DNA of 64,000 bases from Aristolochia californica (taxonomy: Eukaryota; Streptophyta; Magnoliopsida; Piperales; Aristolochiaceae): positions 37,540,908 to 37,604,907 of the forward strand of contig JARWKL010000002.1 of NCBI GenBank assembly GCA_029961685.1, in the 5' to 3' direction. Below the pieces are notes generated by a model. It saw nothing but the letters and a program-made list of their open reading frames with translations. It did not search any database and was not told the origin of the DNA. The translations under genes and the position numbers were made by a program. Shown in pieces: positions 10,640 through 22,446 of this stretch. The stretch's first letter is position 1. Each line of letters starts with the position of its first letter.

Positions 10640-11523
10640 CTACCCTTGGAGAAAGAGGTTGTCCTCAAGCTCGAAGGCAAGGTAGACCTGGTGGAATGTC
10701 TCCACATCTTCCCATGTTGCATACACTTCATCTGTGTCAGCCCATTGGATGAGAACCTTCCACCTGTTATGAAGTTGTCGGGCCTGCAAGGTTGTGGCTA
10801 GAGAGATAATAACACACCCCTCTTTCACTGGAGGTAAGACCAGAGGTGGAGGTGGTGTTGTACCCCTGAAAGGTTTGAGAAGTGACACATGAAAGACATT
10901 GTACAATTGAGAGTCTAGTGGAAGCTGAAGCTGGTAAGCCACCTGGCCAATGCGTTGGAGAACCGAGAAGGCCCCAAAAATTTTGGGTGATAGCTTGTGG
11001 TGGGGACCAGCAATAGATTGTTGATGGTAGGGTTGGAAGCAGAGCCACACATAATCACCTGGGTTGTGAGTAACATCTCGGTGCCCCCTGTCATAGTGTT
11101 CTTTCATCTGAGCCTGAGTTTTCTTGAGACATCGGGTAGAAACTTGGGGTACCTGATCACGGTTCAGTAGTGCCTGGTCAAGCGCTTCAATTCTGGTGGA
11201 GCCAGCCATATATGAAAACAACCTTGGAGGATCCTTGCCGTAGAGGACCTTGAAATGGGTAGCTTGCAAAGATGTATGGAAAGACATATTGTAGCAATAT
11301 TCTGTCCATAGAATCCATTCGATCCACCATTGAGGGCGGTCTCCCACAAAGCACCGTAAGTACATTTTCACCGTGCAGTTAACAACCTTTGTCTACCCAT
11401 GGGATTGCGGATGATAAGGTGATGAAAAGTTGAGTTTGGTACCACATAATCGGAAGAGCTCTCTCCAAAAGTGGCTGGTGAAGACTGCATCACAATCGCT
11501 CACTATGAACTCCAGAATGTCAT
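10640..11523 (-). pseudogene. GypA integrase C-terminal half with chromodomain
   Basis: From 11523 downward the minus strand encodes the end of the integrase catalytic core (EFIVSDCDAVFTSHFW, then the YHPQSHG phrase), followed by a TAG near 11394 where related elements have Gln. A 243-residue frame (11371-10640) then holds the integrase C-terminal domain (GDYVWL, near residue 85; FGAFSVLQRIG; NVFHVSLLKPF) and a chromodomain near residues 190-235 (W..LIQW..TDE..ATWED). In chromoviruses this domain directs integration by reading histone marks. The frame ends at the 3' LTR. Confidence 0.9.
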
Positions 11524-11524
11524 G

Positions 11525-11966
11525 TGTTGAATTTATATAAAAGGAAAATACTTCATTGACTCCATTAACTTATTATAATCAGACTACATGAAACTCTATT
11601 TATAATAGAGGAAGGTAGTAGAGTCCAATTACAATAAGACTACCTTTGTCCCAATTACACCCAAACTCTAACACTTAAAGATAAGTCGTAGCATAATTAA
11701 ATAACTCAATATAGATAAAAGACAAACATAACTCAAACTAGAACTCTTCTAGGATGTGACCATAAGATAAAGATACCTTTGTGAGTCCTTCTTGATCTTC
11801 CCACTTATGTGATAAGAATGCCAACTCGTTGTAATCGTGGTGGGTCCTACTTCTTATGTGCTTGGGCCCATTTTGTGGGTCTTCCTTAGTCGTGTGGCCC
11901 ATCTTATAATACTCTTAGATATGTGGGCATTCCTTGGTTGTGTGGGCTTGGGGCTATCTTCCAACA
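11525..11966 (-). repeat. NA1 3' LTR
   Basis: 442 bp from TGTTGAATTT to CTTCCAACA in plus-strand reading. On the minus strand it holds TATAAATAGAG, the promoter motif also seen in the CopB LTR. Adjacent bases 11967-11980 are the polypurine tract. Confidence 0.88.
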
Positions 11967-12341
11967 CTCCCCCTCAAGATGGGGGTGAGAGAACAACATG
12001 AACTCCCAGCTTACTGCAAATGATGTATAGAATCTTTTTGTATAAAATGGCACAATTCCAATTTGCCTTCATCTTCAAATACTCCCCCTCACTCTATTGC
12101 GTCCTTCCATGAGGCCCTACTAGCATAATATAAGTGAGAGTAAAAATCACTCCTAGCCGATAAGACATTGCTCCATACTCCAGTTCTAATGCTGGATGTA
12201 GGGCACACTCCGTCTTTTGTAGGTAGTGTGTCTATCGACATTGCTTTGAAGTGTCCACCACCATGTCCCTCCACAAGACAACGACTTTCAAGTGGTAAGA
12301 GTAATAAAAGACATTATAGGGGGGTAGTGGGTTTATTCATA

Positions 12342-12480
12342 ATGGTGTCTCAATCTGGACACTGACTCTCATAGTATCCCAACCGTGATATTTTTTAGAG
12401 TTAAATTTATCAGGGTGTCCCAATCCGGGCACTGACTCTCATGGTGTCCCAACCGTGATATTTTTTAGTGTCAAATAAAT
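12342..12480. repeat. 70-bp tandem duplication inside NA1
   Basis: Two adjacent copies of a segment with GGTGTCCCAATCCGGGCACT and CCCAACCGTGATATTTTT. The same duplication is present in NA2 (about 20522-20660), so it predates the split of the two copies. Confidence 0.8.
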
Positions 12481-13844
12481 TATTGTATGAGAAAAGGTAT
12501 TGAGGCCACCTCTTCTTCAATAATAATGTCTCATTCAAAGAGACATAATACCAGCAACTGTAATGTAACACGACCATTTTCCAACACATATAACATGAAC
12601 CAAAATAATAAACCTTGTAGAAGGACCTATGAAATAATCATAATCTGATATAAATATTTTTTTCTTAGATAAGCTTCATCTTTTGTGCACCCCCTTTCAT
12701 GAATATTTTGGTCACATAAACTTATCCATAACATATGGAATAAAATACCTCTTGCTTGTACTTCTTCTACTTCTCCCCCTCAAACATGGAGGTAATGGCA
12801 GTGATCCCAGCTTTAACAAATATCATAGATGCAACAAAAAGCCAAAATAACATAGATGAAGTAATAAGCCCTTAAACTAGGGAGAAGTGAGATATTTTCC
12901 TAATATAGCAACTCAAACAGTGACACAAAACAAAGGGCATAAATTCGGATTTTTCAATACAACAGAATACCAGCATGACTTTTGATTCTTCCAATGCGAA
13001 TATATCTTTAAATATAGATCAGATTGACATGAATTTTATCCTTTTGAAACTAGAATTAAATAAATTTAATTCAAATATAAATTATCTTTATAAAATAAAA
13101 TTATAAGAAGATAAATAATCTGATAGATTTCGGTCTCTGTCATCTGGCTGAACTAAGCATTGTTTCTCCTTTTTTCCAGCATGACCATTGATTTTTCCAA
13201 GACCAATATCTCCTTATAAAATATTCAGATGGAGAATTGGTTGAATAGTTAAGAAAATAGAATTAAATATCTTTATTTTGATGTATACTTATCCATATTA
13301 AGTCTCATTTTTTATAGCATAAAATACCTCGAAAGTTGAAGCTTTCTACTACTGCTCGAACCTTTTTTTTTAATCTGACCTTCACTGCTTCAAATATTGA
13401 TTTATCTTAGTAGATAAATCTGATTTAAAATTGGCTAAATATGTAAGAGAATAGACTTACAGATATTTCTTTTGCTATATATATATATATAAAGTCTCTT
13501 TTTTATAGCATAAAATAACTTGGAATTTGAAGCTTTCTACTATTGTTGCTTGAACCTCTTTCGTATTCTGACCTTAGCTCATTCAAATATAATTTTATCT
13601 TTGTAGATAACTTCGATAGGAAAAAATCATTTTCCCTTGGAAGGTAGACTCAAATATCTTTCTGTTAATATATATTATACCATATGAAAATCTCAGTATA
13701 GAGGTGAAAAACGTAAAGTAAACTATGAGTGTAAGGACAAAAAAATAACTACGAACCTAGACTTAGGGTTTAGGGTTTAGAAAAAAGGATCTCATTATCT
13801 CTGTGGGTTGACCAAGTCAACTCACAGAATCTGCTCTGATACCA

Positions 13845-14270
13845 TGTTGAATTTATGGAAAAGGGAAATACTTCATTGACTCCATTAACTTATTATAATT
13901 AGAGTACATAAAACTCTATTTATAATAGAGGAAGGTAATAGAGTCAAATTACAATAAAACTACCTTTGTCCCAATTACACCCAAACTCTAACACTTAAAG
14001 ATAAGTCCTATCATAATTAAATAACTTAATATAGATAAAAGACAAACATAACTCAAACTAGAACTCTTCTAGGACATGACCATAAGATAAATATGCCTTT
14101 GTAAGTCCTTCTTGATCTTCCAACTTATGTGGTAAGGATGCCAACTCATGGTAATCGTGGTGGGTCCTACTTTATATGTTCTTGGGCCTTCCTTGGTCGT
14201 GTGGCTTATCTTATAAACTCTTAGATATGTGGGCTTTCCTTGGTCATGTGGGATTCGGCCTATCTTCCAA
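13845..14270 (-). repeat. NA1 5' LTR
   Basis: 426 bp, lacking the final CA seen in the other copy. The reverse complement of the bases just left (13833-13844) is the initiator-Met primer site. Confidence 0.85.
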
Positions 14271-16450
14271 GAAATGTGACATCCTTGGACACAAGTAAAC
14301 GCTGAAGAGTGGGATTATAACAAACATAACCCTTTCATGTACGAGAGTATCCTAGAAAGATACACTTGATAGATTTAGGATCAAGTTTACTGTGTTTTGG
14401 GGAGGAAATATGGACAAAACATTGATACCCAAAGATTTTCAAGGGCAATGAAAACGGATCATCATTTGGCAACAATATAGAGTAAGGAGATTTATTACCA
14501 AGAACGGAAGATGGTAGAGGATCTATAAAAAATCATGCGGTAAGGACTGCATGAGGCCAATAAAAGTATGAAAATTTCATGGCATATAATAAACCTCGAG
14601 GTACCTCAAGAATATGACGATTTTTTCATTCGGCTACACCATTTTTTTGAGGAGTGTATGAACATGATATTTGATGGATAATACAATTTTCTTGACAAAA
14701 AGAGTCAAGTTATTTGGAAATGTATTCTTTGGCATTATCAGACCGAAGTATTTTTATGTTATGACCAAATTGAGTAAGCACCATAGCATGAAAAGACTTA
14801 AATATCAATGGTATCTCATAACACTCCTTAAATAGAAACAACCAAGTGGTACTAGTGAAGTTATCGATAAATGTAATAAAATACTTGACTTGAGAAATAT
14901 TTGAGACGCTCAAGGGTCCCCATACATCGGTATGAATTAAATAAAATGGAGTAATACTTTTGACTTATGGACGAGGGGAGTATGTAATCCTTTGATATTT
15001 ACTCAGTCGACAAACTTCACAATTAAACTCAGACCTGAATTTAAGAATAGGAAACATATAATGATGAGATTTTGAAGAAGGATGTCCCAACCGATTGTGC
15101 CATAGCCTTGTCTCATTTTCATTGGTGGAAACAATATTTATTTTTGGCACATCCAGGTAGTATAGCCCCCCTTGTTCACGGTCTCCACCAATCATCTGCT
15201 TTGTTATAAGATCCTGAAATACACACGAAGTAGGTGAGAAGGTGATAGAGCAATTAAAATACTTTGTCAGTTGACTAACAGATAACATATTTAAAGGGAA
15301 GGTAGGAACAAATAGAATATCAGTGAGCGGAAGTGATGGTGTAACGGAAGTGGATCCTTTCCCTTGCACCTTGGTTTGAGAACCGTCAACTATGGTAATA
15401 AACATATATGAAAGACATGAAGATATTAAATGTAATAAATGTTTGTTATCTGTAAGATAATCAAAGGCTCCTGAGTCAATTATCCATGATGAAGATGAGG
15501 CATATAGCATACCTCAAGCAGTGGTGGCAGCAGTATTTAATAAGGAACTTGGAGAAGAACCCATCATTTTCTGGAACAACTCATATTCTTCATCAGTAAA
15601 AATTTTCTTTTCAGTTGATTTTTTGGGCTCATCCTCCTTTGTATCACCTACCAAGGCTCGATTAACTTTTGTCAAATCTGAGTTGTCGTTGGCATTATAA
15701 CATATTTCTCCATAGTGACATTTTTTTCCACAGTAACTCCTTTCCTCATAATAACATGTATCGATAGTGTGGCAGTATCTCCCACAATGAGTGCCTTCAT
15801 TCCACAATTTTTCCATGCTTTTGATCAGCCAACTAATCTCAATGGTATCATATTTTAACCATTTGTTATAAAAAATATTTTCTTGATCAATAGGTGGTCC
15901 ATGGTTGGTGAGATGACCAAGTAGGTCCTTTTTTTAACAAACCTCTGAACCAATGTAGACCAACTTATAAAATTTGATACCCTTCGTAAGGGTATTGTGG
16001 TAATTCTGAGTATACCACCTTTGCTACTCAAAATTTTTTTAGCCATAATAGGCACTTCAACGAAAATAACTCTCCAAAAAATTCTAATCGAAATATCCAA
16101 GTAGTATTCTTCGAACAACTTGGTGCATGGAGAAATTTAGCATTGATGCTAAACAATCATTATTCAGATTTTTTGAGTAAATAACCACTCATAATAGACT
16201 CAAATCAATCTTCTATATCAGGGGAATCGTGTTCCCACGAAAAAAAAAATTCCAACAATCTGATCATGGACTAGTCTTGGTTAATAGAAATTCCAAATCG
16301 ACAAAACTGCTTTGATAGCTTCTTCTAGATTTAGAGGCATTCATATCCATAATCTCATAAGATGAAAAACATTCACATACTCATCTTTAAATCATCATTT
16401 TCTTAAACAACTCATATTGTTCATCAGTAAAAAAATTCTTTTCAATTGTT
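14271..16450 (-). pseudogene. CopB fragment, inverted: GAG-protease-integrase
   Basis: Minus-strand copia 5' half. From high to low coordinates it contains leader, GAG (16118-15514, with a frame change between 15855 and 15816 and a His/Cys-rich stretch near 15700-15790), protease with intact SWIIDSGA (about 15485), GAG-pre-integrase (LWHNRLGHPS near 15100), and integrase core (FITFIDNFTSTTW, LRSDNAKEY near 14720). It stops in the integrase tail at NA1. At 16388-16450 a second short copy of the GAG end (EDEQYELF-like) appears just before an abrupt switch to plus-strand reverse transcriptase, an inverted junction. Confidence 0.85.
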
Positions 16451-17717
16451 TTTGGCCCACAATATGACACTCGTCCTATCGTACAAAGAAAAAAACCCAA
16501 ATCATGCACCATAACCTCTACGTCTCATCCCATATCAATTTTTTTGTCTCATCATCGTCTGTCCCCTACATGTTGTCAATTTCTCTCTGTTATTTCTTCC
16601 ATATCTGTACCACAATCCTATCAGGAGGCTCTCAAACATCCAAGGTGGAAGGTAGCAATGGATGAAGCAATGCAGGTACTTTATATGAAACTTAGACATG
16701 GGCTCTAGTCTCACTTCCATCAGATAGGAAACCCGTCGGTTGCAAATGGGAGTTTACCGTGAAACACAATCCGAATGGGTCTGTGGCTCATTTGAAGGCT
16801 CGCTTCGTGGCTAAGGGTTATACACAATGTTATGGAATTTATTATGAGGAAACCTTCTCTCCAGTGGCAAAAATGAACTCAGTACATGTGTTATTATCTC
16901 TGGCAACTAACCCTTCCTGGCAGGTATATCAACTTGGTGTGAAAAATACCTTTCTGAATGGGGACATCAAAGAAGAAATCTATATGCAACAACCACCTGG
17001 GTATGTGGTTGACGGGGAGTCAGTATGTCGACTAAAAAAAATTTTGTATGGTCTAAAACAGTCCCCTCGTGCATGGTTTGAGAAATTTAGTCAAGCCCTC
17101 ATATAGGCAAGATTTTACAGATGCTCTGGAGATCACTCATTTTTTATTGAAAACATACCTAGAGGCAAGGTAATTCTAGCAGTATATGTTGATGATATCA
17201 TTTTAACTGGTAGTGATTCTGAAGGCATCCAGGAAACAAAAGAAAAAATATGTGTTGAATTCAAGACAAAGGATCTTGGACTACTCAAATATTTTCTGGG
17301 TATTGAAGTATTATAATCCAGAAATGGGATTGTGCAATCCCAAAGGAGGTATGTCATTGATCTATTGGAGGAGACAGGAATACTGGGATGCAAACCAGCA
17401 GACACTCCTATGGATAAGATCTCTTCTCACTGAATTGTGATTCTAAAAAGAAGATCTGATGGATCTATATTGTGATAATCAAGCAGAAATACACATTACA
17501 TCGAATCCAGTCTTCCATGAAAGAAAAAAACATATTGAAGTGAACTGCCATTTTATACAAGAAAATTTCCAAGCGGGACTATTATCTCTAAATCATATAT
17601 CATCACAAAGTCAAGTTGTAGATATTCTCACCAAGCCAGTCACTCAAAAGATTATGTCTACCATCTACAGCAAGCTGGGCATCTACGATGTTTTCTCACC
17701 CCCAGCTTGAGGGGGAG
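16451..17717 (+). pseudogene. CopB fragment: RT and RNase H end
   Basis: Plus-strand copia RT. LKARFVAKGYTQCYGI near 16795, then LNGDIKEEIYMQQPPGY near 16955, and an intact YVDDIILTGSD catalytic box near 17188. A deletion near 17415 removes the start of RNase H; the frame resumes with [12 protein letters not shown] and ends with IYDVFSPPA at 17708. A stop at 17104 and a frame change near 17310 inactivate it. The polypurine tract TTGAGGGGGAG (17707-17717) leads into the LTR. Confidence 0.88.
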
Positions 17718-18320
17718 TGTTACAATGTGGAACCCACCATGGTGCACGAGCTGGTGGGACCCACCATGAGGACGTGGGATGCCAAGAAGAGTCCTCACCC
17801 AAGCTAGCACGAGTTATGAAGATAATAAGTACAAGCTGAATTGAGTTAGAAGACTTGAAGATCAAGTGGGACCCACAAAGATACCACGAGCTGGAATCTT
17901 ATCAATATGAGCTGGAAGATCGCGTGGGACCCACAAGGATAAGGCCACAAGCTGCCCTCCTTATTTTTACATTATTGAAGAAGAGTTATAGTTCAACATA
18001 TATTAGAACTCTATTAGATTGTGCTATCCTTTCATGATAGACTTATTTTAGAGAGTTAGAGTTGGAATTTAATTAGGAGATTTAAAGGTTAATTGTATAA
18101 GGACTCTATCACTTCCTTTGCTATAAATAGAGGTGTTGTAATTTAGAATTAATCAAGTTCTAAAATTTTCTCTTGAGTAAATCTCTCTCTCTCTTTGCTT
18201 GGCGCACACCTTGTTCCTCTACTCTTCTTCCCTCTACCCGAGAGTCTTCTTCCCGTTTTCTCTTTTTTCTTTCTCTCTTCCTTTGCTTGGAATATTGGAA
18301 AAGAGATCCTAAATCCAACA
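17718..18320 (+). repeat. CopB LTR (3' LTR of the preceding fragment)
   Basis: 603 bp starting TGTTACAATGTGG and ending AAATCCAACA. TATAAATAG at 18122-18129 is the likely promoter, followed by a CT-rich leader. Other copies: 19575-19735 plus 22447-22816, 27662-27667 plus 34718-35316, 41396-41968 and 46610-47131. Directly after its end the sequence turns into minus-strand copia. Confidence 0.88.
17727..17934 (+). promoter_or_regulatory. GTGGGACCCAC palindromes in CopB LTR U3
   Basis: Three perfect copies of the 11-bp palindrome (17754-17764, 17866-17876, 17924-17934) and one with a single change (17727-17737), all upstream of the TATA box. Each strand of the palindrome contains GGNCCCAC, the known consensus of class I TCP transcription factors. 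The motif recurs in the other CopB LTRs. Binding is inferred, not shown. Confidence 0.5.
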
Positions 18321-18510
18321 TCAGTATGAAATAAAGAAAAAAGAGAGACACTTTTAATTTCTAGATGAGGTGAATATGTAGACCTTTGATGTTTACTCAC
18401 TTGACATGTTTGACAATGAAGGTCCGAACACACTTTAGGGGAAAAAAAAGATGAAGAGATTGGGCGGACAGATGTCCCAACCAATTGTGCCATAACCTGG
18501 TTTCAGCGTC
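18321..18510 (-). pseudogene. CopB fragment, inverted: GAG-pre-integrase
   Basis: Minus-strand sequence closely matching 44482-44660 of the complete CopB copy (HHCC/GAG-pre-integrase segment ending at the start of integrase). It is sandwiched between a plus-strand LTR and plus-strand RT. Its join to 18511 lies inside the words AACCTGGTTTCAG. Confidence 0.8.
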
Positions 18511-19574
18511 ACATGTGGATGCATGGTTTTTAAAATTTAGCGATGCACTCCTACGGGCTGGATTTCACAAATGCTCTGGAGACCACTTTGTCTTTACTAA
18601 TGACACACCGAAGGGTAAGGTAATTCTAACCGTATATGTTTATGACATTATTATAATTGGCAGTGATCCTGAGGGCATCCAAAAAACAAAATAAATGATA
18701 CGTACTGAATTCAAGAATCTCAAATTGTTCAAATATTTTTTGGGTATTGAAGCACTACAATCTAGACATGGAATTATATTATCTCAAATGAAGTATGTCC
18801 TTGACCTACTAGAGGAGACCGGAATGTTGGGATGTAGACCAACAGAAAATCCTATAGACTCGAATATAAAAACATGTGCAGGTAGTAGAGAAGAAGTAGA
18901 TGTCAAAAAATATCAAAGATTGGTGGGAAGACTTATTTATCTCTACATAACGAGGCCAGATATTTCATATGAAGTTAGTGTGGTAAGTCAATATATGCAC
19001 GAACCACAACTCAGTCATTGGCTACGATATCTGAAAAGAGCACCAGGAAGAGGGCTCCTCTATAAAAATCATGGGCACTTCAACATCGAAGGATTCTCAT
19101 ATCCAAACTAGGCCAGATCCCCGAATGACAGATAATCTACTTCGGGATATTGTACGATGGTTGGAGAAAACTTGGTTACATGGAGGAGCAAGAAACAGAA
19201 TGTAGTTGCAAGGTCTAGTGTAAAAGTAGAGTATAGAGTCATGTCACACACAGTCAATGAACTCCTATGGATCAGATCTCTCCTAACTGAACTGGGTTTT
19301 TACAAATAAGCTCCTATGAATCTACATTGTGATAATCAAGCTGCAATTCACATCACATCAAATCTAGTCTTCAATGAGAGAACAAAGCATATAGAAATAG
19401 ACTGCCACTTCATACGAGAAAAATTCACTGCTGGCATCTTATCTCTCCTGCATGTATCTTCACAAAACCAGGTTACAGACATTCTCACCAAACCAATCAC
19501 TCACAAAATTTTGTCCAACATTTGCAACAAGCAAGGTATCTACGATATTTTCTCACCCCCAGCTTAAGGGGGAG
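18511..19574 (+). pseudogene. CopB fragment: RT C-terminus and RNase H
   Basis: Plus-strand copia starting at HAWFLKFSDALL (RT thumb). The catalytic box reads YVYD in place of YVDD (near 18640), so RT is dead. KYFLGIE, LLEETGMLGC, YQRLVGRLIYL, RSSVKVEYRVM and [12 protein letters not shown] follow in order, with stops at 18692 and 19109 and a small deletion near 19020. It ends IYDIFSPPA and a polypurine tract TTAAGGGGGAG before the LTR at 19575. Confidence 0.88.
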
Positions 19575-19735
19575 TGTTACAATGTGGGACCCACCATGGC
19601 TACACAAGTTGGTGCGACCCACCATGAACTCGAGAGGTGTCAACAAAAGTCCTCAAACAAAGTGGCTCTAGCTAAGAGAAAGGTACATGTGCTGGAATTA
19701 AATAGAAGATTAAAAGATCAAGTGGGACCCACAAA
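19575..19735 (+). repeat. CopB LTR fragment left of NA2
   Basis: First 161 bp of a CopB LTR, cut at NA2. The last 36 bases are repeated in diverged form at the start of the right-hand piece (22447). Confidence 0.85.
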
Positions 19736-22446
19736 AAATACTTCATTGACTTCATAAACTTATTATAATCAGAGTACATGAACCTCTATTTATAATAGAA
19801 GAAGGTAGTAGAGTCCAAGTACAATAAAACTACATTTGTCCCAATTACACCCAAACTCTAACACTTAAAGAGAAGTCCTAGCATAATTACATAACTCAAT
19901 ATAAATAAAAGACAAACATAACTCAAATTAGAACTCTTCTAGGATGTTACCATATGATAAATATGCCCTTGTGAGTCCTTCTTGATCTTCCAACTTATGT
20001 GATAAGGATGCCAGCTCGTGCTAATCATGGTGGATCCTACTTCTTATGTGGTTGGGCCTACCTTGTGGGTCTTCCTTGGTCGTGTGGCCAATCTTCTAAT
20101 ACTCGTAGATATGTGGGCCTTCCTTGGTCATGTGGGCTTGGGCCTATCTTCAACCACTCCCCCTCAAGCTGGGGGTGAGAGAACAACATGAACTTCCAGC
20201 TTGCTACAAATGATGTATATAATCTTTTTTGTATAAAATGGCACATCATCCAATATGCCTTCATCTTCCAACACTCCCCCTCACGCTATTGTGTCCTTCC
20301 ATGAGATCCTGTTGGCATAATATACGTGAGATTAAAAATCACTCCTAGCCAGTAAGACATTGCTCCATACTCTAGTCCTAATGCTGGATGTAGGGCACAC
20401 TCCATCTTCTTTAGGTAGTATGTCTATCGGCATTGCTCTGAAGTGTCCCTCCACAAGACAATGACTCTCAAGTGGTAGGAGTAATAAAAGCCATTACAGG
20501 GGGGTAGTGGGTTTATTTATAATGGTATCCCAAACTGGACACCGACTTCCATGTTATCCCAACCGTGATAGTTTTGAGAGTTAAATTTATCATGGTGTCC
20601 CAATCCGGGCACTGACTCTCATGGTGTCCCAACCGTGATATTTTTGAGAGTCTAATAAATTATAGTATGAGAAAAGGTACTGAGGCCACTTCTTCTTCAA
20701 TAATAATGTCTCATCCAAAGAGACATAACAGCAGGAGTAATTTAACACGACCATCTTCCAACACATATAACACGAACCAAAATAAGAAACCTCATAGAAA
20801 GACCCATGAAGTAATCGTAATCCGATATAAATATTTTTTCTTAGATGCAGAAGCTTCATCTTTTGTGCTCCCACTTTCTTGAATATTTTGGTCACATAAA
20901 CTTATCCACAACATAAAGAATCAAATACATCTTTCTTGTACTTCTTGTACTTATCCCCCTCAAGCAAGGAGGTAATGGCAGTGATCCCAGCTTGATCCAA
21001 ATACCATATATGTAGCCATAATCTAAAATAACAGAGATGTATAGATAAGCCCTCAAACCAAGGATAAGTGAGATATTTTCCTGATATATCAACTCAAAAA
21101 GTGACGCAAAACAATGGGCTTAAATTCGGATTTTTCAATGCAACAATAACCTTTCATTCTTCCAATGTGAATATATCTTTACATATAGATCAGATTGACA
21201 TGAAATTTTCTTTATCTGAATTTAGAATTAAATATATTTCATCCAAGTATAACATATCTTCATAAAATATAATTTTTAGAAGATAAATAATCTGGTATAT
21301 TTCGGTCTCTGTCATCTGGCCGAACTTAGTATTGTTTCTCCCTTTTTTTCCAGCATGACCATTGACTCTTCCAAGATCAATATATCCTTATATAAAAATC
21401 ATAACTAGAATTGGTTGAATTGGTAATAAAATAGACTTACATATATTTCTTTTGATATATAATTCTTCATATAAAATCTCTTTCTTGATAGCATGAAATA
21501 CCTCTGAAGTTGAATTTTTTTGCTGCTGCTCGAACCTCTTTTTCAATCTGACCTTTGCTGCTTCCAATATCTATTTCTCTTTGTAAATAACTCAGATAAA
21601 AAATTGGTTGAATAGGTGAAATAATATACTTAACTATATTTATTTTTATATATATTTCTCCATATAAAGTTTAGTTCTTGATAGCATAAAATACCTCAAA
21701 ATCGGATACTTTCTACTGCTCCTTCAACCTTTTTGCAATCTGACCTTCACTGATTCAAATATTGATATCTCTCTATAGATAACTCTGATTGGAAACATTA
21801 ATTTTTCCTTGGAAAGTAGACTCAAATATATTTTCATAAATATATAATTTGTAATGTGAAAATCTCAGTATAGAGGTGAAAAATGTAAAAAAAAACTACA
21901 GGCGTAGGACAAAAAAAAACTACAAACCTAGACTTAGGGTTTAGAGTTGAGAGAAAATGATCTCATTATCTCTGTGGGTTGACCAAGTCAAATCATAGAA
22001 CCTGCTCTGATACCATGTTGAATTTATTGAAAATAAAAAAATACTTCATTGACTTCATAAACTTATTATAATCTAAGTACATGAACCTCTATTTATAATA
22101 GAGGAAGGTAGTAGAGTCCAATTACAATAAAACAACTTTTGTCCTAATTACACCAAAACTCTAACACTTAAAGATAAGTCCTAGCATAATTAAATAACTC
22201 AATATAGATAAAAGACAAACATAACTCAAACTAGAACTCTTCTAGGATGTGACCTTAAGATAAAGATGCCTTTTTGAGCCCTTCTTGATCTTCCAACTTA
22301 TGTGATAAGGATGTCAACTCGTGGTAATCATGTTGAGTCCTACTTCTTACGTGTTTGGGCCTTCCTTGGTTGTGTGGCCAATCTTATAATACTATTAGAT
22401 ATGTGGGTCTTCCTTGTTCATGTGGTCTTAGGCCTATCTTCCAACA
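19736..22446 (-). mobile_element. NA2: second copy of the non-autonomous LTR element
   Basis: 2.71 kb, collinear with NA1: LTRs 19736-20155 and 22016-22446, primer site TGGTATCAGAGC directly left of 22016 (minus sense), and a polypurine tract at 20157-20170. The interior is coding-free. The left LTR lacks its outer 20-odd bases. It lies within a CopB LTR. Confidence 0.88.
22016..22446 (-). repeat. NA2 5' LTR
   Basis: 431 bp, complete from TGTTGAATTT to CTTCCAACA (plus-strand reading). Homologous to 13845-14270 and to 19736-20155. Confidence 0.88.

Larger units (their letters stand above)
11525..14270 (-). mobile_element. NA1: non-autonomous LTR element, no coding
   Basis: 2.75 kb with LTRs 11525-11966 and 13845-14270 (about 90% identical), a primer site TGGTATCAGAGC abutting the right LTR, and a polypurine tract TTGAGGGGGAG at the left LTR (minus sense). 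The 1.9-kb interior has no GAG or POL similarity and many stops in all frames. A second copy is at 19736-22446. The left flank is GypA integrase and the right flank is CopB integrase, so the present flanks did not form one target site. It is LARD-like in organisation. Confidence 0.85.

Noticed and set aside
13758..13782. TTAGGGTTTAGGGTTTAG telomere-like words (also near 860 and 21935)
   Set aside because: Only two units inside NA interiors or LTRs; too short for interstitial telomere and common as ACCCTAA leader words in plants.
11525..14270. NA elements as MITEs or other DNA transposons
   Set aside because: Termini are long direct repeats with primer site and polypurine tract, not inverted repeats.
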